Below, piece by piece: positions 1-6,144 of a DNA stretch of 9,093 nt. The DNA comes from Deltaproteobacteria bacterium (GTDB lineage Bacteria > Desulfobacterota > SM23-61): NCBI GenBank assembly GCA_029857975.1, contig JAOUFX010000067.1, forward strand, positions 1-9,093. The letters are read 5' to 3'. Within the stretch, counting starts at the first letter, position 1; every line of letters starts with the position of its first letter. Position numbers and translations under genes: made by a program. The notes under the pieces were generated by a model. The model had not been told where the DNA came from. It saw only the letters and a program-made list of their open reading frames with translations, and did not search any database.

Positions 1-586
1 GAGGCTTGATAATAATTTGTTTCAGGTGACGCCGTAAAAGGAAGTAAAGATCGGTGGCGCCGGGAAGGTCCCCGGCGAGGAAAAAGCGCAGGGCCTGGGG
101 CTGCCAGTCGGAAAGCTTCGGGCCGTTCAGCTCGAGGAGGATTTTGATCACCGGTGCTTTGCCGGATGGCTGGGTAAAAGAAGCGTCTATGAGGGTGAGC
201 GGGTGGATTTCTACCTCGTAAGAAGTCTTGAAGACGCAGGACGTTCCTTCAACAGGGACCGAAGCCACGTGAATGCCCGCCGGGATTTTTAACGACTGCT
301 TGAGGGTTTGTTTGGGGCTGAAGGTGATCAGGGTGGTCGAGGGAACGGGCCGCAAATAATGAGGCCAGATCAGATGCATCAGGTCGTGGACGATTTCCGG
401 AAATTCATCATCCAGCTTTTGTCGCAGCAGGGCGGTAAGGTAAGCCACTCCTTCCAGCAGCCGTTCCACGTCCGGATCGGCCGAAGGCCCGCTCAACATA
501 GGCGCCAAGGTCGGATGGGCTTTGGAAAACTCCGCGGCAAGCTCTTTTAACTGGGTCAATTCCCCTTGATAGTAACGGTTAAACAT
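1..586 (-). CDS. tssF: TssF (VasA/ImpG family) baseplate protein, N-terminal 195 residues, runs off the left edge
   Basis: TssF is a cytoplasmic T6SS baseplate subunit that, with TssG, TssE and TssK, forms the wedges on which the sheath and tube polymerise. The frame opens with ATG at 586-584 and stays open to position 2. It reads MFNRYYQGELTQLKELAAEF, then a segment typical of the family start: ERLLEGVAYLTALLRQKLDD (roughly residues 45-64) followed by EFPEIVHDLMHLIWPHYLRP. The usual family length is about 600 residues, so about two thirds lie outside the window. An in-frame TAA two codons upstream of the ATG rules out an earlier start. No good Shine-Dalgarno precedes it: the bases just upstream belong to an inverted-repeat cluster. 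It is the last visible gene of the operon and tssG is the expected next gene. Motif match and position after tssE make the call firm. Confidence 0.93.
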   Translation of the reverse strand, partial: MFNRYYQGELTQLKELAAEFSKAHPTLAPMLSGPSADPDVERLLEGVAYLTALLRQKLDDEFPEIVHDLMHLIWPHYLRPVPSTTLITFSPKQTLKQSLKIPAGIHVASVPVEGTSCVFKTSYEVEIHPLTLIDASFTQPSGKAPVIKILLELNGPKLSDWQPQALRFFLAGDLPGATDLYFLLRRHLKQIIIKP

Positions 587-591
587 ACTTT

Positions 592-675
592 AGCTCATAG
601 CAAATAGTTAAGCTCATAGCTTTTTAGCTCTTAGCCCCTTCCTTTTTGCTATGAGCTATCAGCTATGAGCTATAT
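592..675. repeat. Heptad-period inverted-repeat cluster between tssE and tssF
   Basis: AGCTCATAGC occurs at 592-601 and 611-620, with a one-mismatch copy AGCTCTTAGC at 626-635. The reverse complement GCTATGAGCT occurs at 648-657 and 662-671. The right half also reads as 7-bp units: GCTATGA, GCTATCA, GCTATGA, GCTATAT from 648 to 675. Copies in opposite orientation flank a short spacer (636-647), so the tssE-tssF transcript could fold into alternative 10-bp stems. The cluster fills nearly all of the 93-bp gap and ends 5 bp before the tssF ATG. No U-tract follows on the minus strand, so it does not look like an intrinsic terminator. A degenerate intergenic repeat element is the simplest reading. 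Confidence 0.85.
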
Positions 676-679
676 GGGT

Positions 680-1090
680 TTAGCCTCGAATATCTATTTT
701 TCCGTCCGAGTCGATGACGGTCTCGAAAAAAACCTGCGTTCTCGATTCCGTTGCCAGCTTGGCGGCAATTTGAAAACGCAAGGAAAGATTGTCATCATCC
801 TGGGGAACAAAACTCACCCGGACTCCTTTCAACCGCGGCTCATACTTCTGGATCGTTTGCCGGATGGACCTCTCGATCTCCCGCACAGATTCGGCGGAGA
901 AATGACGTAAGTCCGTAAAGTCCGGAACTCCGTAATCCTCAGCAATCGGAACATTTCCCTGCTTGGTGTTGAGGATCCGCTGCAAATGCCCCAAGACCGA
1001 ATCGACAATTTTTCGGGGGTCCTCCCGGCCGCGCCTGGTCGGCTCTTTTTCCCAGGTACGCAGGCGGTCCAGAAGCCTTTCTTCGCGCAT
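680..1090 (-). CDS. tssE: TssE, gp25-like baseplate protein
   Basis: TssE is the T6SS counterpart of the phage T4 gp25 lysozyme-like baseplate protein. It sits where the sheath joins the baseplate and helps start sheath polymerisation. At 136 residues it has the usual short gp25-like length. Recognisable segments are HLQRILNTKQGN (residues 35-46), YGVPDF (53-58) and IQKYEPRLKGVRV (80-92), then a beta-rich end (LSLRFQIAAKL, 102-112). There is no signal peptide or membrane segment. The start is ATG at 1090-1088. Only a weak purine-rich match (AGGGG) lies upstream, in the 13-bp gap after hcp, so translational coupling to hcp is plausible. The stop is TAA at 682-680, directly before the repeat-filled gap leading to tssF. 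Order hcp-tssE-tssF is common in T6SS clusters. Confidence 0.95.
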   Translation of the reverse strand: MREERLLDRLRTWEKEPTRRGREDPRKIVDSVLGHLQRILNTKQGNVPIAEDYGVPDFTDLRHFSAESVREIERSIRQTIQKYEPRLKGVRVSFVPQDDDNLSLRFQIAAKLATESRTQVFFETVIDSDGKIDIRG

Positions 1091-1103
1091 AAAGGGTCAA
1101 CCC

Positions 1104-1622
1104 CTATGCTTTAATCGTTGTTTTCCAACTGTCCATTTGCTCGGTCTTGCCCAGGACATGGGTCCAGGTTATTTTTTCATAGGCGAAGGAAACTTCCTCC
1201 AGATGAGTAAAGTGGGCCTGGCCCGGGTCCTGGCAGTTGGGCATGATGGCTTTGATGTCTACCACGGTGGCACCCTCCAGCTTATGGGTAAAATAGTGTT
1301 CCATCCCGGAGCTGGTGGAGGGGCGGTACCACTTGATGATCACTTCGCTCAAAATTTCGTTGGTGACCAAAGCCTTGTACAACAACGGGGAAGACTTGTC
1401 AAAGACTTTGGTAATGATCACAGGGGTGTGGACCCTCTGGCCGGTTGGCGAACCGCTCTTGGGATCCCGGGGAATGTTGACATCATGCGTGAGGGCCAAA
1501 ACCAGCACCTCATTATCGTGGTCTGATTGGGCCAAGGTGGCCACGCTCTCCTCAGTCATCGCACCCTTGGTGATCTCCCCCTGTACTTTCCCTTTAACAT
1601 ACAAATAGGCCGGCGTTGGCAT
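1104..1622 (-). CDS. hcp: Hcp (TssD), hexameric tube protein
   Basis: Hcp stacks as hexameric rings to form the inner tube that the sheath propels out of the cell. It can also carry small effectors in its lumen. The 172-residue protein starts MPTPAYLYVKGKVQGEIT and contains the strongly conserved stretch HTPVIITKVFDKSSPLLYKA (65-84). It ends with the family's VSFAYEKITW (144-153). Length is that of an ordinary Hcp with no C-terminal extension, so this is a structural copy and not an evolved effector-bearing one. A good Shine-Dalgarno (GGAGGA, complement of 1632-1637) lies 9 nt before ATG at 1622-1620. An out-of-frame ATG at 1628-1626 sits between them. The strong ribosome site suits a protein needed in many copies. 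It lies 21 bp after tssC and 13 bp before tssE. Confidence 0.97.
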   Translation of the reverse strand: MPTPAYLYVKGKVQGEITKGAMTEESVATLAQSDHDNEVLVLALTHDVNIPRDPKSGSPTGQRVHTPVIITKVFDKSSPLLYKALVTNEILSEVIIKWYRPSTSSGMEHYFTHKLEGATVVDIKAIMPNCQDPGQAHFTHLEEVSFAYEKITWTHVLGKTEQMDSWKTTIKA

Positions 1623-1643
1623 AATTCATTTTCCTCCTTTTTT

Positions 1644-3128
1644 TTATTTTTTATCCAGCTTTCCAACCAGCGAAAGGGTAAAGAAAGCGCCCATATATTT
1701 GAAGTGGGGCCTGACCTTGAGTGACACCTTGTACCAGCCGGGCTCCCCTTCGACGTCTTCCACTATAACCTGGGCCTCGCGCAGCGGCCTGCGGCTTCTC
1801 ACCGCCGGCGATGGGCTTTCCATATCGGATATGTACTGGCCAATCCACGTATTGAGCTCCCGCTCCAGATCCGTCCTTTCTTTCCAGGTTCCGATATTTT
1901 CTCTTTGAATTACCTTTAAATAGTGGGCCAACCGGCTGATGATAAAAATGTAAGGCAACTGCAGCCCTAATTTGTAATTGAGCTCCGCTTCTTTGCCGGC
2001 CTTGCTGATGCCGAAGGATTTCGGCTTCTGGACCGAGTTGGCCGAGAAGAAGGCGGCGTTATCGCTCCCTTTGCGCATGGTGAGACCGATGAATCCTTCT
2101 TCGGCGAGTTCAAACTCGCGCCTCTCCGAGATGAGGACTTCCGTCGGGATCTTGGTCTGAACCGCTCCCATGGATTCGAACTGGTCCAGCGGGAGGTCTT
2201 CGACGGCTCCTCCGCCCTGGGGGCCGATGATATTGGCGCACCAGCGATATTTGGCGAAACTGTCGGTGATCCGGGAGGCAAAGGCAAAGGCCGCGTTCCC
2301 CCACGTATAGTGGGAGTGGCTGGCGGAAACATCCTCCTGGTAATTGAAGCTCTTGACTGGCAGCTTGTTTGGTCCGTACGGCAGACGCAGGAGGAACCTG
2401 GGGAGGGCGAGGGCCACATAACGGGAGTCCTCGGACTCCCGGAAGGAGCGCCATTTGGTATATTGCGGCCCTTCAAGGATGGACTTGATGTCCTTGAGAT
2501 TGGGCAGCGTGCCGAAATCAAGGATGCCAAAAAAGTTGGCGCTGGCCGAGGCTACAAACGGGGTGTGGGACATGGCCGCCACACTGGCCATGTACTGGAG
2601 AAGTTTGATGTCCTGCGGGCCCGGCCCGAATTCGTAGTTGCCGACCAGGGCGCCGTAAGGCTGGCCTCCGAACTGGCCATATTCGCCCGAATAAACCGTT
2701 TTGTAAAGGCCGGACTTAGGCACTTCCGGGGCATCTTCAAAATCTTCCAAAAGCTGCTCCTTATTCACATTCAGCATTTCCACCTTGATGTTTTCTCTAA
2801 AGTCGGTCCGGTCGACTAAAAACTTGAGGGAACGCCAGGCGGATTCAAGCTTCTGGAAATCTTCATGGTGCAGAAGGGCATCGAGCTGCAGGCTGATCTT
2901 TTTATCGATGGCAGCGATCATGTCATCCAGAACCGCTTTGGAGACTTTGACAACTTCCCGGCCAGGTTCCAGCAGCTGGCTGATTAAAGCCTCCACCCCC
3001 CTGCGGGTGATGGAGTAGGCCTCATCGGTCGGTTTGAGCTTCGTGGCCTGAACAATATCCTCCAGAAGGGAGGGCTGTTCCACTGCTTGCGCTTCGGCAG
3101 CAACTTTCATTTCTTTTTCTTCAGCCAT
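1644..3128 (-). CDS. tssC: TssC (VipB/EvpB family), large contractile-sheath subunit
   Basis: TssC pairs with TssB to form the cytoplasmic sheath, whose contraction drives the Hcp tube outward. The 494-residue length is normal. Visible family landmarks are LESAWRSL (94-101), YGQFGGQPYGALVGNYEF (150-167) and the C-terminal RPHFKYMGAFFTLSLVGKL (473-491). The first 18 or so residues are charged and alanine-rich and look like a flexible tail. The start is ATG at 3128-3126. A G-rich ribosome site (GGGGGAT, complement of 3134-3140) begins right after the tssB stop with 5 nt to the ATG, so the two sheath genes are likely translationally coupled, giving matched amounts. No sign of truncation or frameshift was seen. 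Confidence 0.97.
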   Translation of the reverse strand: MAEEKEMKVAAEAQAVEQPSLLEDIVQATKLKPTDEAYSITRRGVEALISQLLEPGREVVKVSKAVLDDMIAAIDKKISLQLDALLHHEDFQKLESAWRSLKFLVDRTDFRENIKVEMLNVNKEQLLEDFEDAPEVPKSGLYKTVYSGEYGQFGGQPYGALVGNYEFGPGPQDIKLLQYMASVAAMSHTPFVASASANFFGILDFGTLPNLKDIKSILEGPQYTKWRSFRESEDSRYVALALPRFLLRLPYGPNKLPVKSFNYQEDVSASHSHYTWGNAAFAFASRITDSFAKYRWCANIIGPQGGGAVEDLPLDQFESMGAVQTKIPTEVLISERREFELAEEGFIGLTMRKGSDNAAFFSANSVQKPKSFGISKAGKEAELNYKLGLQLPYIFIISRLAHYLKVIQRENIGTWKERTDLERELNTWIGQYISDMESPSPAVRSRRPLREAQVIVEDVEGEPGWYKVSLKVRPHFKYMGAFFTLSLVGKLDKK

Positions 3129-3140
3129 AGATGATCCCCC

Positions 3141-3626
3141 TTATTCTTCTATCCCCATTTCCTTGAGGAGCTTTTTCCTGGCGTCTTCGTCCTTGACCAG
3201 GTCCTGGATCTTTTTTCGGAATTCCGGCACGTTGGACAACGGGCCCTTGAGGGAAGCCAGCGCTCCCCGTAGTTCCTGGAGGCGTTTTAACTCCGGGACT
3301 TGCTGGGCAACCGCCTCGGGGCCGAAGTCCTTCATGGAACCCACCTTGAGCTTGACACTCATTTCTTCGTCGGGCTTCCCGGAAATCCGGTTGGGCACAG
3401 TGAGATTCAGGCTGATCCCCTGGGCTTTCAGGACTTCTTCGAAATTGTCCTTGTCGATGTTGTTGGTTTCCCGTTTCTCCAGCGGGCGATCATCGGGACT
3501 CCCCGTGAAATCGCCCATGACCAGCACCTTAAGGGGAAGTTCCACTTCCTCCTTGGCATCTCCGGTCGCCGGGCGGTAGACGATGTTCACCCTCTCTTTG
3601 GGGGCTACGGATGACTCTTTCGCCAT
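3141..3626 (-). CDS. tssB: TssB (VipA/ImpB family), small contractile-sheath subunit
   Basis: TssB is the small partner of TssC in the T6SS sheath. In the extended sheath, parts of the TssB/TssC heterodimer interface are recognised by ClpV after contraction. The protein has 161 residues, as expected. It opens MAKESSVAPKERVNIVYRP and carries the characteristic PLKVLVMGDFTG (31-42). Its middle (residues about 98-135) is the TssB-typical region following SMKDFGPEAVAQQVPELKRL. The end is charged and helical (KDEDARKKLLKEMGIEE). The start is ATG at 3626-3624, preceded by a full AGGAGGA ribosome site (complement of 3634-3640) with 7 nt spacing, one of the two best in the window. It follows tssA by 33 bp and precedes tssC by 12 bp. 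Confidence 0.97.
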   Translation of the reverse strand: MAKESSVAPKERVNIVYRPATGDAKEEVELPLKVLVMGDFTGSPDDRPLEKRETNNIDKDNFEEVLKAQGISLNLTVPNRISGKPDEEMSVKLKVGSMKDFGPEAVAQQVPELKRLQELRGALASLKGPLSNVPEFRKKIQDLVKDEDARKKLLKEMGIEE

Positions 3627-3659
3627 ACTCCTTTCCTCCTTTCTTCTTTAGTTAATCTA

Positions 3660-5243
3660 TCACTTTTTTCCCTTTCCTAATCGTATCACCTCGGCCAGGT
3701 CAATCTTGGCGATGCGGTTCATGACCTCGGCGGCTTTCTTCTTGGACTCTTGATCTGTTTGGGAGTCCAGGCCGAGCCAGACCAGCTTAAGGCTTTTCAG
3801 GGCAACCAGCGGGTCGTATTCTTCCAACCGGTAATCGTCTATGTCCTGGAGGATCTGCTCTAAATGAGGAAGAGCGAGTTTAACCTGGTTGGCGCTTACC
3901 AACAGCTGGGATAACGCCAGACGCCAGAGCAATTTCTCCCGCTGGGAAAAATTGGTACGTAATTTTTGCTGCAGCCGCTCCACCGCCTCAAGAAGTTTTC
4001 CTTTCTTGATCAGCGCCTGGGCTTCTTTCACCTCAGCTTTCATCAGATCTTCGTCCTTTACCGTTGAAGCGGATCCGGAAGGAGAAGGCGATCCTGCCGC
4101 CATGAAACCGGTCCCGAGGGCCATTCCTTTCAGCCATTGCTTAGTTTCGGCATCGGCGAAGGGAGTTCCGTCGGCAAACGACAATTCTTCAATGCCGGCA
4201 AGGCGTTGAATAAAAAAGGCCGTTTCCTGGCCAACCGCTTCCCGGGCTTTCTCGTATTGGCTCCCCATACGGGCCAGGGCCTCCGCCACCCAGCGATGCA
4301 GATCTAACCAGAAAATATTCTGACTCATACTCGCTTCGGCCGACCTTACGAGAGCTTCGTCATTCCCCTTGTTCTTCAAGTCGTTCAGCGGATCCTTGAT
4401 AAAGGGGGCGGGAGGGGGAAAGGGGGTTCGACCGTCAGTTGCCGGGGGCAGGGCTTCCACTTTTGACCACATGGCGATTCTCGCCCAGCGATAGACTGCA
4501 GGGCGGGAAAGATCTTCTTGGCGAAGGTAGGCGGACGCCTCACGAATTTTTTGCAGGCCTTGGTTGATGGCCTCTTGGGCCTCTTGCGGAGATGAAATTG
4601 CCGTGGGAGTTTCTGCCTTCTTCGCCTCCGGAGGTTGGGGAGACGTCACTTGCGGGGCTGCTGCCGCAGGCGTCTGGGCCGGAGCTTTGGGCTGCTCCGG
4701 ACCTTCGGAAAGGGCGGCCAGAGAATTTATATATTCATGAATGGGACTTAAGGCCGGAGGCTCTTCGATATTCTGGCGAAGGAATTGTTCTATTTTTTCC
4801 AGGTTTTCATTGAGCTGAACGAGCTGATCCTGGACCATGGCAGCCGGTGGCACCTGGCTCAAGGCCGTTTCGGTCTTTTCCGCCCACCACTCGATGGCCC
4901 CCACCCGGCCCCTCATCCGGGCTTTGGCCGGAAAAAGGTTGTCCCAGAACTGCTCCAGGAGATCCCGGTAAAATTGGAGACCGATGGTCAAGCCCTCGAT
5001 CTTGCGGGTGTAAATCAAAGCCACAGCAAGATAGCTGGCCACCAGGAGATCTTTTGATTTTTGGGCCAATATTTCCGAGGCCAGATTGACGATCTTTCCC
5101 CAGTCGACAGCGCCCGCGGCCGAGGGAGTGGAAAGCTTTTCCACTTCTGCCTGGAGGTCCTCGAAAATGGGATCGTACCGGATGTCCGAGCCGGCGGGCT
5201 GATCCGGTTTGATCGGCTCTTTGCCTAAGGATAAAATGTCCAC
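3660..5243 (-). CDS. tssA: TssA (ImpA N-terminal domain, VasJ-like C-terminus), tail assembly and cap protein
   Basis: TssA proteins recruit the baseplate, prime tail polymerisation and cap or stabilise the growing sheath. The 527-residue protein has an ImpA_N domain (about 10-125) with KPDQPAGSDIRYDP (12-25) and FWDNLFPAKARMRGRVGAIE (99-118). A proline- and alanine-rich linker follows (about 181-220). A helical region leads to a C-terminal part (about 400-527) with repeat-like helices around LRTNFSQREKLLWRLALSQL and the ending IDDYRLEEYDPLVALKSLKL. That C-terminus resembles the VasJ-type TssA group; the subgroup is a judgement from memory. The start is GTG at 5243-5241. An in-frame TAG two codons upstream excludes an earlier start, and an AGGG ribosome site (complement of 5250-5253) lies 6 nt away. 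The gene follows the largest gap in the window, so it may begin a separate transcription unit. Confidence 0.93.
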   Translation of the reverse strand: MDILSLGKEPIKPDQPAGSDIRYDPIFEDLQAEVEKLSTPSAAGAVDWGKIVNLASEILAQKSKDLLVASYLAVALIYTRKIEGLTIGLQFYRDLLEQFWDNLFPAKARMRGRVGAIEWWAEKTETALSQVPPAAMVQDQLVQLNENLEKIEQFLRQNIEEPPALSPIHEYINSLAALSEGPEQPKAPAQTPAAAAPQVTSPQPPEAKKAETPTAISSPQEAQEAINQGLQKIREASAYLRQEDLSRPAVYRWARIAMWSKVEALPPATDGRTPFPPPAPFIKDPLNDLKNKGNDEALVRSAEASMSQNIFWLDLHRWVAEALARMGSQYEKAREAVGQETAFFIQRLAGIEELSFADGTPFADAETKQWLKGMALGTGFMAAGSPSPSGSASTVKDEDLMKAEVKEAQALIKKGKLLEAVERLQQKLRTNFSQREKLLWRLALSQLLVSANQVKLALPHLEQILQDIDDYRLEEYDPLVALKSLKLVWLGLDSQTDQESKKKAAEVMNRIAKIDLAEVIRLGKGKK

Positions 5244-5265
5244 TGTCTACCCTGTTTCAATAGAA

Positions 5266-5293
5266 ATTACAAAATGAAAACTTCAAAATTTAA
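5266..5293 (-). promoter_or_regulatory. Possible sigma70-like promoter ahead of tssA (weak)
   Basis: On the minus strand TTAAAT (complement of 5288-5293) and TGTAAT (complement of 5266-5271) are separated by 16 bp. The -10 matches TATAAT at five of six bases; the -35 matches TTGACA at only three of six. It sits in the most AT-rich stretch of the gap and would give a leader of about 15 nt carrying the tssA ribosome site. AT-rich DNA yields such matches by chance, so this is a candidate only. Confidence 0.22.
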
Positions 5294-5295
5294 CA

Positions 5296-5387
5296 GGACA
5301 CAGATTTACGCAGATAACCGCAGAAATGAAAAGACGCTATGCGCATAGCGCTAAGCGCTAAGCAACTTTCTGTGTACATCCGTGTCC
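5296..5387. repeat. 92-bp imperfect palindromic intergenic element between tagF and tssA
   Basis: The outer arms are GGACACAGATTTACGCAG (5296-5313) and, at the other end, the complement of GGACACGGATGTACACAG (5370-5387); they match at 15 of 18 positions. The left arm contains 10-bp tandem units CAGATTTACG, CAGATAACCG, CAGAAATGAA (5301-5330). At the centre is a perfect 16-bp palindrome, CGCTATGCGCATAGCG (5335-5350), overlapping 7-bp units GCGCATA, GCGCTAA, GCGCTAA (5341-5361). Its centre is within 1 bp of the centre of the outer arms. No open reading frame of note lies inside. It looks like a small non-coding mobile or REP/MITE-like element, but no transposase family can be named from the sequence. 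Confidence 0.75.
5325..5350 (-). terminator. Possible intrinsic terminator downstream of tagF
   Basis: Reading the minus strand after the tagF stop, the palindrome CGCTATGCGCATAGCG can form a 6-bp stem with a 4-nt loop. It is followed directly by TCTTTTCATTT. The U-rich run is interrupted by C and A and the stem is short, so termination, if any, would probably be partial. The hairpin is also the core of a larger palindromic element, so the resemblance may be incidental. Confidence 0.3.
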
Positions 5388-5400
5388 CACAAGGAATTTC

Positions 5401-6144
5401 TTATTTGCTGATCGCTGTTTGCAGCTCAGCAGACGCAACCGACCACAGCCGTACAAAATCAGAGGCCACCAAAGGGCGTTTAAAAACAGCCAAAAAGGCT
5501 TTGGCCAAAGTTCCCCCCATAAAAAGGGCGTTGGGAATACCTTCTCCCTTCTTCTTGAAATGGAAATGCCAGAAGCGGATCCAGGCCGATGGGTCTAACG
5601 GTTCTTGATCCAAATGAATAAAAAATTCTTTCTCCTCCTTCCTGTGGAGAACTTGCCTTTCCAGCTCTTCGAAATCCCCTCTCTTCCCGGCGAGTTCCTC
5701 CCAGCCGGAGGAGGGGAGTTGGATGTTTTGCACTTCCTCTTCCAGTTGTTTCAGCCCTTTAAAAATCCGGGTGGATAAGTATTCCATCTGGTTCCAGGTT
5801 ATTTCACAGGCCGAAGGCAAAAGATCCCAGACCTCCTCCCAACCGTTCAGCGGCCCGAGGCCCATGATTAAAATCGGATAAGGCCGGCCCAGGCTGTCAC
5901 TGCTATCTCTTACGATCCCGCAAGCCAGATTCTCCTTCTTGAAGCCCCTGGCCCAAAAACGCCAGGAATAAAAAGAGGAAGGATCCTTGGGAGACCCCAC
6001 CTGTTGAAAACCATTTTTTACCCATTCCGAGAACCCCAGCGCCAGTGGACCGTTATGGCCCAGGTTGAAGAAATCCTTCATCGCTGGATGCTTGCCAGAA
6101 GCAGACCATTGCCATGGTTGGCTGGATTTTATTGATCCCAACAT
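5401..6144 (-). CDS. tagF: TagF-like post-translational T6SS repressor
   Basis: TagF proteins hold the T6SS inactive after translation. In Pseudomonas aeruginosa this is linked to the scaffold Fha1 and opposed by the PpkA threonine-phosphorylation pathway. The 247-residue protein has the N-terminal GKHPAMKDFFNLG (17-29), matching the family's GKLPxxGDF-type opening with substitutions. It also has GIVRDSSDSLGRPYPILIM (76-94), corresponding to the conserved S-D-x-x-GR-x-(F/Y)-P segment. Its C-terminal half has IPNALFMGG (203-211) and RPLVASDFVRLW (223-234). There is no signal peptide or membrane span, so it is cytosolic. The ATG at 6144-6142 lies inside the end of tssM, giving a 16-bp overlap, with an AAGGAA ribosome site 9 nt upstream inside tssM. 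Coupled translation with TssM is likely. Fha, PpkA and PppA are not in the window, so that pathway is inferred. Confidence 0.9.
   Translation of the reverse strand: MLGSIKSSQPWQWSASGKHPAMKDFFNLGHNGPLALGFSEWVKNGFQQVGSPKDPSSFYSWRFWARGFKKENLACGIVRDSSDSLGRPYPILIMGLGPLNGWEEVWDLLPSACEITWNQMEYLSTRIFKGLKQLEEEVQNIQLPSSGWEELAGKRGDFEELERQVLHRKEEKEFFIHLDQEPLDPSAWIRFWHFHFKKKGEGIPNALFMGGTLAKAFLAVFKRPLVASDFVRLWSVASAELQTAISK

Noticed and set aside
592..675. CRISPR array
   Set aside because: Units are 7-10 bp with no uniform spacers, and they occur in both orientations.
592..675. Intrinsic terminator between tssE and tssF
   Set aside because: Stems can form, but on the minus strand the downstream bases are not U-rich before the tssF ATG.
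963..1526. A 187-codon plus-strand open frame
   Set aside because: It lies antisense to hcp and tssE, which have clear family motifs; its translation resembles no family I know and it has no ribosome site that stands out.
1104..1622. Hcp as an evolved effector fusion
   Set aside because: At 172 residues it ends at the normal family C-terminus, with no extra domain.
2310..2819. A 169-codon plus-strand open frame, and a 187-codon minus-strand frame at 1967-2530
   Set aside because: Both lie inside tssC in other frames. The compositions (for example Ser/Pro/Arg-rich for the minus one) are typical of out-of-frame reading of GC-rich coding DNA.
5296..5387. Insertion-sequence remnant with a transposase
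   Set aside because: The element is only 92 bp, has no coding potential, and I see no clear target-site duplication next to its ends.
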